From Undaria pinnatifida (Eukaryota; Sar; Phaeophyceae; Laminariales; Alariaceae): 64,000 bases of DNA. Within the stretch, counting starts at the first letter, position 1. Each line of letters begins with the position of its first letter. The position numbers and the translations under genes were made by a program. Of this stretch, positions 33,700 to 46,700 are shown piece by piece. The notes under the pieces are model-generated. The model was not told the DNA's origin. It ran no database searches and was given only the letters and a program-made list of their open reading frames with translations. Location of the stretch: contig JABAKD010000016.1 of NCBI GenBank assembly GCA_012845835.1, positions 21,574,682 to 21,638,681 of the forward strand. The letters run 5' to 3'.

Positions 33700-35160
33700 T
33701 TTGATGTTTCGCTCTCGCGTCACAAGACTGTCTTCTTGCCTACGCTTGTGGGTGGTATATCGGATAATGGCGTTTTTCTTAGGCGGGACCAAGGGACAAT
33801 ATTATACCGCCTACCCTCTTATTATGGATATTTTATCTCGGAGAGTGCGTGTTTCTTGGGCGGGACCAGGGAATGCTGTCTTTTATGAGACATGGGCGAG
33901 TTGGTATGTCTGAGTCAGTGGTCGTGGGGAATCACGGAGAAGAGGAAAATATGTTTATCGCTCGCAGGAAAGACGGTGCTACGGGGCTAAGGGTTGGGTG
34001 GGATACCCGATTTAAGAGCTCGTCCATATTAAGAGAGAACGGACTTAAGAGCGGTGGAATCGACTTGCCACGCCTTGTGACGTCTACACTAAAACCTACC
34101 AGTAGTATATGATACCCACTCTGAGAGTCGATCGAGTGGCACGGAGATGAAAGCGATAGCACAGACCGGCTTGTTTCAAGGGGCTCTCAAACCGGGTAAC
34201 CAACTGCTGTATGTAGCACTTTTTGTTGGGCAAAGTATTTGTTCCTGTCTCTCGTTATTCGACTAAGGCGATTAATGACTATGCACTGCCCTATACACGG
34301 TTGAATCCATTTACTACTAATATTACTCCAGTAGTGTTTTATTTAGTGTTTTTTTGTGTTATATAGACTATGCCACCGTTCTTTGTATACATAGAGGCCA
34401 TATGGGATTGTTCATCTCGGGTTTAAGTTATTTTCGTACTATTTCAACTATTTTACGACGACATTATTAATATTAGTCACACAGTCCGTTTTTTGTTACT
34501 TTGGGGGGTGGTGAAGTACAGACGCTCCTACACCTGCAGTGAGGTCGCTCTGCTTGTCTCAGAGGGACGTGGGGAGCCCGCGCCAGATGGGTTCATCGGT
34601 GGCGGAGAAGAAAAAAACGAGAGCTAGCTGCGTACTCTACTCGTAAGTCGGAGCAATAAGCGATCGATGGGAGGGCTGCGAACAGAGGATGTCCTGCCGT
34701 CGACGCCATGTATAATGTTACAGACACAGGCCACATCCTCTGCAGGCTTCTCTACTAGGCAGGTTCCACGTTTCGGTCGCAAACTTGTACCAGATAATAA
34801 GCTCTTGTGTTAGTTCCACACACGCCACGGACGATCTGAATAGCGTTCAATATCGTGAGGCAAAAGCATCATCTCCTTTTTCCTATACGCACATGCCTTC
34901 AAAGGCATGTGAAACCCTTTTATACCCAGCTCCCAGGGGAATACCACAACAGCAGAAGCCTCAGAGAATTTGGATCCACACCTGTAACTAGAGTAACGTG
35001 TGCGTCGAACAAGAAAAGTGAGCGAATGAAAAGCATACAGGTCAGTTTAGAGCAGTGATACACAGCTAGCTGCCGCGACTCCTTCACCATCGCTCTTGAC
35101 AAGAAAAACCTTGGGGTGTCAGTTTGTCGCGTCCCGCTTCGGCTTTTTGGTACAACAGCT
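33700..35160. other. Stretch without recognised features
   Basis: No supported gene or repeat was seen. Short open frames on both strands lack motifs. Confidence 0.5.
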
Positions 35161-35164
35161 GGCG

Positions 35165-35275
35165 TGGGGTGGGGTGGAGTTCGGTGGGGGGGTGGGTTGG
35201 AATCGGATGGGATGTTGATGCGGGGGGGGAGGGGGGGCGGGGGGCAAGGCTACGGAAGGGGGGGGGGGGGGGGTG
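35165..35275. repeat. G-rich tract with G-quadruplex potential
   Basis: GGGGTGGGGTGG-like words and several G runs of up to sixteen bases occur on the plus strand. Overlapping open frames here are low-complexity artefacts. Confidence 0.8.
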
Positions 35276-36800
35276 CTTCGTTTGTGCATGGCCATCGTGT
35301 GACCATAGACTCTCGCATCCCTACTATTATGCCGGGACGGAGCACGTCGGGTTTTCCCCAACCAGGCTGACATTGCTTGCACCAAGCGCGAAGCGCCGTG
35401 AGGTGTTCGGCGAGTCGCACATGAAGGGTGAACTGCATCCTTCCAAGAACCGCTCGTAAGACGGACTTCGGCACCTCGTGCCTATTTCTTCGTTATGGAT
35501 GACAGCGCCAAGATGGGTTACTTTCTTTTCTGGGTGTGGGGGTTATTTTTAGGGGCTCCGATTACAGCGGCTCAGAGGCATTCGAAGTGCGCGTGATTTG
35601 AGTACCCAATTTTCTTATCAAAACGAAGTGCTATCGTGGTTGGTTGTCGATTTCGCGACAGGCACCACGCCGTGGACAGTATCGATTATGACGCTTCGAA
35701 ATAAATCCTTTTGGGGGGGTCCGTTTTTGAGCGAGGTGCCGACTCACTCGCGGAAGTGGTCTAGGCTCGGTGTGGTAAAACATGATCGTGTAACATCCCC
35801 CCTTCCTTGCCGTACGTAGCTTTGGTCAGCGGTCGAACTTTTCGTTTTCTGTCGTCTCGTTTCCTTTCCTTTTTTGTGCTGACCATATTCGATTTGGTTT
35901 GGTTTGGTTACGACTGGCATCTCGACCGAGCCTGCACGTGCAAGACGCGCCTGCGCAAGTTCCAGCCGATGATAGGGTGTGCGTATAAGCTCGCGTCGAA
36001 AGACAAAAAGTGTTGGTATATAGTCTTTAGTTGTAGTATCCTCTGTTGTACATGCTCCTCGTTGCGGCGGAACATTCCCTCCCGAAAACTTTCCCGGTCG
36101 GTCGGAGATAGGGTACGGATTATTAGGGCAAGATCGTTAGGGTTTAGAGTCGACCAAAAGCTTCAACCATTTATTTGTCGTTGTTGTCCCAAGGTGCGCT
36201 ATAAATATATACTCCGTATAAAATCATTCCTTGAATATCGAGTCATTCCTTGGTGTCATGGACTTTGGCCAGGAGTTTTTTGTCTCGGCCTAAGTATGCG
36301 ATTCGCGGAACTGGAATTCTCGGTCGAATATGGCTTGGTTCGAGCGCCGCCTTCGGGGGGCGGCTCCAACGCCCCTCGCCCTGCCGTGTCCGTTCCGCAC
36401 ATCGACGTGAACGCGCACGGGTGCCGAGCGAGACGAGCGAGTGTCGAGGAGGAATTTTGGAAAAATTGTTGAATCTTAATGGCTGCAACGCCTGAATGAT
36501 TTACAAAATTGGCATCATTTCCAAACGGTACGTGATAATGTTTGGAATTTTGCGGTGGCATACTCTCGAGCGTTAGTTTCTTTGCTGTACTTTTTTGGTA
36601 GTTCGTTTGGTTTCTTGCTCGGCATTTTATTGCTTTTGTTTCTGCTCGTGTTGCCAGCTGGAAATTCGATTTTTTAGTGTGGGTTCACCTAAAACGTGAC
36701 ACAAGTTACCGACGACACCCAACAACTTCGCGACACAAATTACCGACCGCAAAACGTTTCGTGACAAATAACTCCCAAACCATGGAATCATGACATTTTC
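35276..36800. other. Stretch without recognised features
   Basis: The longest frame is 221 codons (35807-36472, plus). It is Cys/Arg-rich, matches no family I know and is overlapped by open frames in other phases. It is not supported as a gene. Confidence 0.45.
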
Positions 36801-37264
36801 ATGTAACAGAATCTCGAGACACAACCAAGCAGGTAGAGCCGTCTCTTCGGCCTTTGGCCCTGGCTTTAGCATGGCCGCTGACACTCCAGGCAGCCTCTGC
36901 TGTAGGCATGAACGAGTGCGGTTGATTCGCAGCGGACTATCCCGCTGTGCTCGCTTCTATGTGGCCATTGTCCACGCCATTTCATGTCACCTCCCTTCTG
37001 TTTTGAGCTCATCGTCGTGCCGTCGAGGTACGAGGAAACCCTTACGTACTCGGTGAGAACAGCAGTATGTACGACGAGCATGAACGCCAACTGACGACAT
37101 TGGCAAACACACAACATCAGGTGCAGCAGCAGTAGCCGAAGAGCGAAACTTCTAGCACATACTGCAGCAACTAGTAGCAACCAGAACCACAGCAGATAGC
37201 TCAAAGTGCAGTACGAGTGCAGTTGGCAAGTTTAGTCGTACACGAATCACTCTGTCCAATATAT
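36801..37264. repeat. Tandem duplication of ~464 bp, copy 1
   Basis: The segment starts ATGTAACAGAATCTCGAGAC and is repeated from 37265 at a period of about 460. The copies are about 95% alike by eye. The block starts and ends in TAACA-like words. No coding is evident. Confidence 0.92.
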
Positions 37265-37730
37265 AACAGAATCTCGAGACAAAACCAAGCGGGTAGAGCC
37301 GTCTCTTCGGCCTTTGGCCCTGGCTTTAGCACGGCCGCTGACACTCCAGGCAGCCTCTGCTGTAGGCATGAACGAGTGCGGTTGATTCGCAGCGAACTAT
37401 CTCGCTGTACTCGCTTCTATGTGGCCATTGTCCATGCCATTTTATGTCACCTCCCTTCTGTTTTGAGCTCGTCGTCGTGCCGTCGAGGTAAGAGGAAACC
37501 CATACGTACTGGGTGAGAACAGCAGTATGTACGACGAGCATGAACGCCAACTGACAACATTGGCTAACACACAACATCAGGTGCAGTCAGCAGTAGCCGA
37601 AGGGCGAAACTTCTAGCACATACTGCAGCAACTAGTAGCAACCAGAACCACAGCAGATAGTTCAAAGTGCAGGACGAGTGCCGTTGGCAAGTTTAGTCGT
37701 ACACGCATCACTCTGTCCAATATATAACAA
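37265..37730. repeat. Tandem duplication of ~464 bp, copy 2
   Basis: This is the second copy, ending CCAATATATAACA. Unique sequence follows at 37731. The tandem layout without internal sequence could reflect unequal exchange. Confidence 0.92.
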
Positions 37731-39852
37731 CCGTTTTAGGTTCTTATTGAAAGAAAAAAAATAATACTACATTTCCTGTAAGAATGATACGTCGTACGAG
37801 CGGACGTTCTGATTCTGGTGTGTTGCTCTCGTGAGACCATGGAGCACAACGCATGTTTTACCCAAACAAGAGCCAACAATAGGCAGCGCACAGGGGCCCC
37901 CAACACAGGGACACGTGACAACCACAGCCAGCTGTCGATCGCGTAATTCGCCGGTTGTCCGTGCTTCGGTCCACGGGTGTATCGGAAGTCGTTCGTAGCA
38001 CTGCTGTAGATCGTCGAAAAACCACGTGGCATCGTTCTGGTGGCAGACTCGCCGGTAGACCCCCCAAAATTTATTCACCTTTTCTTTTTCTTGGCCCCAT
38101 GCACCCATTTCCTTTCCTTTCTCTTTGTTTGTTTCTTTTTGCCAATTGACTTGCGTCTGTTGTGCGTATGCGTAGTGATAGATACCACGTGTAATATATG
38201 CGTGGTAGTCTTTTTCTTGGGTGACAAGCGGTATAGTCGGTTTTCCAGGCGCGAGTAATGAGACGTATGCACCAGCATGGACCTGGCACATCGTAGACTG
38301 ACTCCCGATTTCACTTTTATATGTTTCTGGTAGAGGCATGAATTGCGTCAGCTGTGATTCATGCGTGTACCACCTTTGGTTTGTGTTTTTCCCCTAGGGT
38401 ATTCCTCAGCTCCAGTGACTGGAGCCTGTCCTGTGACCACGGACTTGATTAGGCGAGTTAATGTGAGAACGACAACAACAACAACGGAAATATTGCCCGT
38501 TTCTTGACCTTTCAGCTGCTTCCTGCAAATTTTGTTTTTCTGCCAACACGATTTTGAACCTTTTCGCGATTTTTCTTCCTTTTTGTCTAGTAATTTGAAC
38601 CTCCTACTATTTGCCGCTAATTTGCCGCCTGTTCATTAGTTGCGGAACGGTCCAGCTTTAGCTTTTCTTTACCATTTGTTTTGTACTTGACGAAGCTTCA
38701 TCGGCTGAGATCTGGGCTTGGCTCATCAGCTCGACACCGCCCAGCACCCCATCGCAGCGCTATAGCTTATTATAGCAACGAAGCGCCGTGCAGTGCCCTG
38801 CGGCTCAGCTCAGCAGCGCACCGCTAGCTCAGCAGAGCGAAGCGCTATGCTTTGTCGTGCTCTGCCGTTGCGGTCGTTCGTTATTCATGATATCTAAAAC
38901 TCCGCGTACGCTGATATTTAGGTATTTGGCGCTTTATTCTATACATATCGCGTCAACCATCGTAATATCATAAAATATGGGGGAGGCAATGTAATCTCTA
39001 TGCAAAGATCCTGTTTTGTTTTAATCAATTGTCAGCCGGCCGCCCCGGTGGTCTATTAATAATAGTGGTTTTACCCTCGAATACTACCAACGTTTGGTTG
39101 TCCTTGAGTTCGACACCCACCACGATGAGATTTGACTTTACTTGCAAAAATGCAAAAAAAACAGGGATCAACCAACTGCTGAGAGCGCCTAGCAGCGTGG
39201 GTTGGTTCGACGCGAGTCGACGAGGGAAGAAAATGCTGGATTCTCCCCGCGGTAAAAATGAAAGCACGTGCCGAAGTGGGGAGGGAGGAGGAGGGCCCGC
39301 TATGCGACCCCGGATCTGAGTTACTACTGGGAGGGAGCGCGAGAGTGGTGCGGGGATAATACATGGGATGAAGAGTTTTAAAAAAATGTTGCAAAGGTAT
39401 ATTATTATTCCTACCAGTAAATAAAATGTCAGTCTCTAGGAAATACGCACGGCACTATCAGCAGTCGTCATGGTAGAGACACTCCGGATATTATGCATTG
39501 AGGGGACGCGTCCGATTTCGACAACGTGAAAGCCCCCACGAAGAAAAGACAGCAGACACACATATCCCGCCTTCCCGAGAAAAAACAGAGAAGAAGCGCT
39601 ACGCCAACCTCCCGTACGAGCAAAGCCATCCCCGCATCAATCTTAGACAACGCCGCCTCAACGAGAGGTCGCCCTCCTCTTCTACGTTTTCCTTCTCGCC
39701 CGCGACCACGCAGACCAATTAATGCGACAGCCTTCACGTAACAAACAAAGCAATCTTCTTCCAAAACCTCGCCGACTGACATGTCCCCATGTCGACGTTT
39801 GATGCAAAACCGACTTTGCATCCTGTCGACTTCGAAACTCCATTGCCACGGG
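37731..39852. other. Stretch without recognised features
   Basis: No supported gene was seen. Minus frames at 37767-38339 (190 codons) and 39468-39980 (170 codons) have no known motifs. Short AGCGAAGCGC and CAGCGC words cluster at 38760-38850. Confidence 0.45.
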
Positions 39853-40258
39853 GACAGCATTGCAGTCTCTTCATTAATGCCAAGGCCTCTTTTGTTTCGC
39901 CTAGAGGCGACGCAGGTTCTCAATGATACTCTTTTCGGTATTTTTGTTTGATAGACGCCAACTTTTACTTGACGGCGCATTTAACATAGTTTGTTTCGCC
40001 TATCCTTGCCTTCTTTGCTGTATTATATTACGTTTTTTCTTTTGTCAAAGCATGACTTTCATAATCCCATGTTCGTGTTAAACTCTTGGCATTACTGTAG
40101 TGTTCAATGCATGCCAAATCGGACAGCTACGCCTTGAGTTGTCGAAGTGCTGCCCTGCCCTACCCGAAGCGTGGGCGCCGGCGAATGCCGGCGCCCATGC
40201 GGAGCCCTTGTATTAAGAAAAATGAACAATACGCTTCAGCTAGCAGTGAGATCGACGA
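39853..40258. repeat. Dispersed repeat, copy 2 (pair with 32087-32455)
   Basis: It aligns along its length with 32087-32455, but carries an extra segment of about 35 bases built around a perfect hairpin at 40172-40197. Confidence 0.75.
40172..40197. repeat. Perfect 11 bp GC-rich hairpin with GAAT loop
   Basis: TGGGCGCCGGC (40172-40182) pairs exactly with 40187-40197. It is absent from the related copy at about 32400, so it was inserted here or deleted there. Confidence 0.8.
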
Positions 40259-40599
40259 AGAAGGAATTTTTTATCAAAAGTCAGCTTAGCAAGCTGCGTG
40301 TGATACAGTATTTTACTGGGCCCTATATAGTGCAGGGGTGTGTCCAGAGGTTCCACCTGCACTATAGCGCGTGTTACGGAGTGTGTATACCCTCCTCGTG
40401 AAAGATACCCAGGTCGGTGACTCCCCCTGCTAAAATGCAGTATATATTATTACCCGATATAATATGCAGTACGAGAAACTATGTAAGAAAGTCTTGTTTG
40501 TGGACCAGGGGTCAAGTTCTCATGTGAGGCAGGGTGTGCACTATATCATACGCTAATATCAGTAACAAGAATGCGTTTTTGATGTCTGACGCGTAGAGT

Positions 40600-40860
40600 C
40601 GAGGCTTTTTTTTCTTATCTCTCAATTTCTTGTGATCCTAAATTCTTCGGCATTATTTAATTCTTAAGTTCTCAGTTCCTGAACTTCCCGATTTATTAGG
40701 TTCGACCTGGTCTTTCTTACGGCTTTCTGCTTTTCGCAATTTATTAAGTGCTTAACTTCTTAATTTGTCAGTTTATCAAATTCCCAGTTTCTTAAGTTCC
40801 TACCTGCTGACATTTCTTAATATATATCCCCAATTTCTTATTTTCCCAATTTTGCCCCAG
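40600..40860. repeat. Cryptically simple region of ~10 bp words
   Basis: Degenerate words such as TTCTTAAGTT, AATTTCTTA and AGTTCCTGAACTT recur for about 250 bases. It looks like a heavily decayed short tandem repeat. Confidence 0.5.
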
Positions 40861-42375
40861 TGATTGTTGTGTATACTGCTGTACGCGGCTCGTGAAGAGG
40901 GTCGGAATCGCCCGAACAGCTGCAACATCACCCCCCCTAGACTATATTTATGTGTATGTGCATGTTCTTCACATTCAAGTGATACTTCCACCGATCTCTA
41001 CATCCAACACAATCAGTGTTTGTGCTGATGCCTCATAGAGACGAGCTCTGTGGTCTCAAATAGTCTAGGTAAATACTTACAAAACACTACGAGCGACAGA
41101 GATAGATGATGATTAGACTACACACTCGTATTGTGAAAAAATACGGCCACATCAAGGTAATTTGGCCATGCAATGCCAACCGCAATGAGCACGCGCGGGA
41201 AAAAAACAAGTACCTGTGGTACACACAAGCCAGCACACACCACCAGCAGACTAGATTCATTTAGCAGCAAGGCCACAGCATGGAAAATATCACACACATA
41301 CCGCCACAAAATTGTGTAGCGGATACGCCAAAAGACGATGACGAGGAGGATGGTAACGATGTGATGCTGATAATACGGTTTCGATGATGGCGATGGCGAT
41401 CATGATGACGCAGGCGACTTTCGGAGAGAGCACAGTTCACGAGTTGTGGATTTATATTCACTCACGATTTTTCCGTATTTGCCCCGAGGAATAAGATAAC
41501 ACGCAGAACGAAGTGTGACGAGATCTGTGCAACACGGAGAAAAGAGTTACATATATTTTCGTGTCTAACACCGGCAAGCATCAGACAGAGCCTTTAGAGC
41601 TGCATGCACGTACCTACCTACTGTATCTACCGGCGCCTGTGCCACCGATCTGTAAAATATAGACTCTTAATGTGTCGATAGACACCACCACTAGCTTCGT
41701 TTGCAGCCACATCACAACAGCGCCTGACGGGCGCCAAGCTCTATGTCGCTCGTTCGTTCGTTGTCTCGCTACACTAGCTACACCGAGTGGGTATCTCCGT
41801 AGATGTTCTCATCCTCTACTGCTCTTCCGACACTCACTGTGAGATTTGCGCCAACAATAAATAGGCTCACGTGGGCCAACCAGTGGAGGTCGGTGCAATC
41901 TTATTTTAGTCAACCAATCAATATCCGGAAAAGAAATCACGATGTCGTTCAGGGGTGTTTAATTCTTGACTATTATTTTCTTAGTTCTCAATCACCTAAC
42001 AAAACGTTTAATAATGTCCATTATTTCCTGGTTATAGAACTGGATATATTTATGTTCGATTATTTATCAGCCACAAAAGACATTATTATCTGAGACTATT
42101 AGACTACTATATATGTGACATAATTCGAGCCTAAAAATAATTTCAGAATATCATATCCAAATAATTAGGCATAAGCCCAATAATGGTACACCTTACTAAC
42201 ACGCCAACTAATAATCAGGACACATCATCAATGCTAAGCATTATCATGCGAGCCACATGCGCAGCGCAAACATCAACGGCCATTTCCCTCCCCCAAGGAC
42301 ACACTGTTTTTGGCGCCAAGACTCTGATCACTGACCTTCTCGTCTAAACACGACAGCCCACACGCATCCCACATC
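40861..42375. other. Stretch without recognised features
   Basis: AT-richer DNA with no supported gene. A degenerate GAT/GAC-rich tract lies at 41332-41408. Confidence 0.5.
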
Positions 42376-42379
42376 TTCT

Positions 42380-42404
42380 CCCCCTCCTCCTCCTCCTCCT
42401 CCTA
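42380..42404. repeat. CTC trinucleotide microsatellite
   Basis: An uninterrupted CTC run of about eight copies lies at the start of a GC-rich segment that continues to about 43700. Confidence 0.85.
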
Positions 42405-43711
42405 ACCATCCAAGCTTTTCGGCCAACCCCTTCTGACTGACGACCCCTCCCCCCCCCCTGCAACGAAGCAGCGCCAGGTCTATCCTGCCCCGCCCGATGC
42501 CAGCTCCACTGCGCGCATTGGGATGGCTGGGTGACGCCCCCGCGCGATGAAAAATCGTGTTCTGCTAGCGGAGGAGGGGGGAAAGCGTCGTGTTCTGCCC
42601 AGGGATTGCCATCGTGGCTCCAAGAGAACAAGCCTGCCTCCCCTGCCCCGAGTCTCTCCTTCTCCCGCCCGCGCCACCTAGCTATAGCTGGTGCCTGCCG
42701 TCGACAGGCAGCTCATCAACCATCAGCGCGTGCTCCCTCGCTCCCGTTTGGCATCGAGCAAGGGCGTCAAGTCCTGTGCTCTCAAAGAGAGAAAGGTGAG
42801 AGACTAGTTTAAGGGTGGGTGCCCCCCGGCTTTGTTCTGTGTCTTGCGAGAGGCCATGGCTCGCGGGCGACATCGGCTGCGCATCGCACCCCGAGCCCTT
42901 GAGGAGGTGACTGTGCGAGAGTGCGGTGTCGCGGTAGGAGATGCTCTTGTCCTTGTTTGCGCGATTGCTCCCTCGTAGTCCGCTGTGCTTGGCTTGCCTC
43001 GGCCGTGAGCGTTAGTTCCTTCGCGTCGGCGCACAGAAAGTATCCCGTCATGAGTGTCGTGGCTCCGGGGCGCCTCGGTCGCGCGCGCAAGCGCCTCTCC
43101 CGCTTGCCAGAGCGCAGCAGCACACAGCCCTCCGATGCCCGTGCTTGGATTGGTTTGCGTGGTCGGTCTCTAGTAGTGCTGGGGGCTTGCTTGGCTTGCC
43201 TCGAGCTTTGGGCTTTTTGCTTGGGGCTTGGCTCTTGCTAGTTTTTTTGCGCGCGCAAAATTCCCGCGCGTTTACCGGACGAGGCTCGTATCTCCGCCAG
43301 AGCGCCTCTCGCTCTCGCTCCCAAGCGCCCGCTTGCCGGCGCAGCAGCGCAGTAGCGCAGCAGCGCAGCAGCAGCACGCAGTGTTTCCTGCACGATGCAC
43401 AACGTTTCCTCTCCCATACCTGTGCTAGATGAAACAATATTTTTGTACTGACCATTGCGTGGACCCTTTCATCCAGATGATCATGTCTAGCTCTCTCGCG
43501 CGCTTGCATGATGCGCTTCTCACTTGCGAGCGAGCGCCGCCCGCGGCGAAGACAGCGCTCACTCCCCGAGGCCTGTGCCTGATGAACACGTGACTAGCAC
43601 GCCTCTCTGGCTATCTATGTTGCCCAGTGCATGCATGCGTAGCAGGGGCAAGCAAGGTGGTTTGCTCGTCGATGCCCGGGCGTTGATTGCTCTCAGAAAA
43701 AAAAATACGCG
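42405..43711. other. GC-rich stretch without recognised gene
   Basis: Overlapping open frames occur on both strands because stop codons are rare in GC-rich DNA. None has recognisable motifs. A GCAGCA/GCGCAG tract lies at 43338-43380. The segment ends where the duplicated flank begins. Confidence 0.5.
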
Positions 43712-46700
43712 CCCTGCCTCCTGTATAGACGTGCGCATTGTCCTGAGCCGCCCCGTCGCATTGCCGACGCTATCCCTTCCGCCCGCACCCCTCCCCCCCC
43801 ATCCCCCCCCCCCCTCTCTCTCTCTCCTCTCCTTTTCCCTTTCCCTCTTCCCCTCCCTCCATCCACTGCTGCTGCTGCTATTGCCGCACGGCAGAGATCC
43901 GCTAGTGTAGCTCCCGTCAAGCATAGCCGAAAATCTGCAGTATATAATATTGACGTGATCATGATCCCGCGTTAGGGCGGTGCCATTTAGTGCGGGACCC
44001 GAGTTTAGTGCGGTACTATTTAGTGCGGGAAGCCAATTTAGTTCGGTGGAAATGGCTTGCCATTGTCTCGATCTCGTCATATGGAGCACCGCACTACCCC
44101 CCGATATAGTTCCGGGTCCCACTTTAGTGCGGGCATTGTTATCGGGCAAGGCGTCGCATTGCAATGAGAGACCATGATGAACTGCGACAGTACCAGCTAC
44201 GGCAGTATCTGGCCCCTCCGGGCCCTTGGTCGCCATCATCGTTTAGTAAGATCGCGTACATTTTTTTTCTTTCACATACTGTAATGCAGTCATTATCGTA
44301 CTTGAGAACGAGTATGATGATAATAATGATGAAGTGCAGATTCTGCCATCGGTGCGTTTTAGCCTTGCAATATCGTCCGTGTTAATCGTTGCATACTATA
44401 CTCGAGACAGCACCATGGAACCCAGAAGTATCTTGTACCCGGTACCACGTACCTGGTACGAGTCACGAAATGACTGCCAGCTATATTTCTGCACTTTGTA
44501 GACGACTGTGTATCTTTCAGTACATACATTCACACCACACGTAAAAGAGCTGTGCGCCGTTCGCCCGCCGTACATACGCGCTGTATTAATGCATACAGTA
44601 ACAGCTAAGCCCCCCAACCCCACCAACCTCTCCCCTTTCCCTTTCCCTCCCCTTTTCCCTTCCCTTCCCTTCCCTTTCCCATTCCTATTCCCCTTCTATT
44701 TTTGTCCTTCTGCTACACGGCGGGTGATGACCCATGGCCACGTTGTCAAATACAGCCGAGAGCTAAACTGCTGCCATTTATCATCTGTAATCTCTCATAT
44801 ATAATCTCTTCTTCATTTATTATTTTATAATCTGTTCTTCTATCGTCGAGTCCAGTCTGACCATGCCTCTATTTTTGTGCTCTGCGGTCGGTCTTCGGTG
44901 TTCTACTGGCCGAAGACCGACCTACTACTCCTCTACATCATCAGTACGCGCGGCAGAATTCAAGACCATAATCTCCTCCCTCATCTTGTGTTCTCCCGCG
45001 TCGTGTCCTTCCTCGTATGGCTATCATCATCATCATCATCATCATCATCAACATCATCATAATCGTCATCCTTAGGTGCGATATCTCTGTTAGTGTGTTG
45101 ATCGTGTACATACAGTATCAGCAGCCCTCTGCTAAGAAACCGATATGTTGGTTTTATTGCCTTTCAATAGGCTATTATGACGAGGTGTCTTATATTTGAG
45201 AAAGAGTGCGTCCTTTTGGCACACCAACTTTCAGTATGACACACATGTCGAGAGTTTCTGTTCCTCCGTAATGTTTAAGCAAAAGTTTCTTGGGCGCTAT
45301 TCCTTGCGAGACGGCCGGTAGTTCATGCCGGTGGTTTTTATGTACTATGACACGTTGTACTAAGTCGCACGTACCCTGTATTTAGAGGCATCACGATAGA
45401 GCTGGCTTAGAAGTACCATGATAGAGCTGTTCATTCCAGAACCGTCCACATGCGTGCCTTCACCGGAAACTGTAACATACCAGGTGTAACATTATACGGT
45501 TACCCCTCCCCGCGTCAGGTAGTGGTGCGCCAGAGCAACTTGACCGCCTTATTGAGGGAACGCGCCTCATCCATTCCAGGTTATGAGTGCAAATCCCCAC
45601 TACCTGCTAGCGCCAAGCAATTTTGACCGCGATGTATCGGGATACCGCCTTATCCACGCCGCCTTGTTGCCCCGCCCCTACTATACATAAGTATACAGCG
45701 CCTGGTCATCTACGTGCGCAAAAAAACAATAACACGAAAGGTACGATTTCTTCGAAACGATTGCTCGGTTCTCATGCGTCTAATTGGCACTGTGTTCACA
45801 TTTTTTACATGTATGTACAATCAAACTGCGGGGGGGGGATAGTGATTTTTGGTACAGTTTCCGCAGGACGAACCCCTTCGGGTGTGGGACTTCAAAATTA
45901 TGCAACGATACAAAACGATGACCCCCCCCCTCGCCCCCCCTCCCCACTTCCCCCCTTCTCAAAACCATGCACACTTTTACACGTAACTGCCCCTCCCCCC
46001 ACTCCTCCCCCCACCCCATTCCCACCCTCTCAGTGCAAGGTAAGCATCTTGGCGGTGTTACTGTCGTCTGAAATAGATGTACTGCTCCTCTACGAAAATA
46101 TAGCGTACCAGGTATACTGGTATCATATACAGTCAGAGATGGAGCGCGAATGATCGTCGTTGCAGAGCGCACCCAACGATTTTTTCTCTTACAGCTGACG
46201 GCGTCATCGTTTTTTTTTCCGCAACAAGTTATTTTATTTTGTCATGATACATAGATAGAGATCTTGCGATAGATAGGTAATGTATCTTACTCTACGGTGG
46301 TTCCTAACATACAATTTTCCTTTTTCGTTGGTGCTTTCTGCTACAGAGTAAATGTATCCGAGTGGTGACCTCTTAAGTACAGCTTATGCTGCACACTATC
46401 GGACGGCAAACGTAATATCCACCCCCACTCCACCCCACCCCACCCCACCCCATCCCACCCCACCGCACCCGACGCCACCCCACCCCACCCCATCCCACCC
46501 CACTCCACCCCCACCCCCACTCCACCCCCACCCCCACTCCGACGCGTCCTCAAAGTAATTCGTATCCCCACCCAACCCCTACCTCCCTCCGTTCTCAAAG
46601 TCAAGCGCGCATTGTCTTGACACGATTACCCTCCCCGCGCCCACAACCTCTTTCTACCTTCAACAGTACGCACCGTTCTAATCTGATCACTCCCCCTTCT

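Noticed and set aside
35807-36472. 221-codon plus-strand open frame
   Set aside because: No known motif, overlapping frames in other phases, and no start context or neighbour that supports it.
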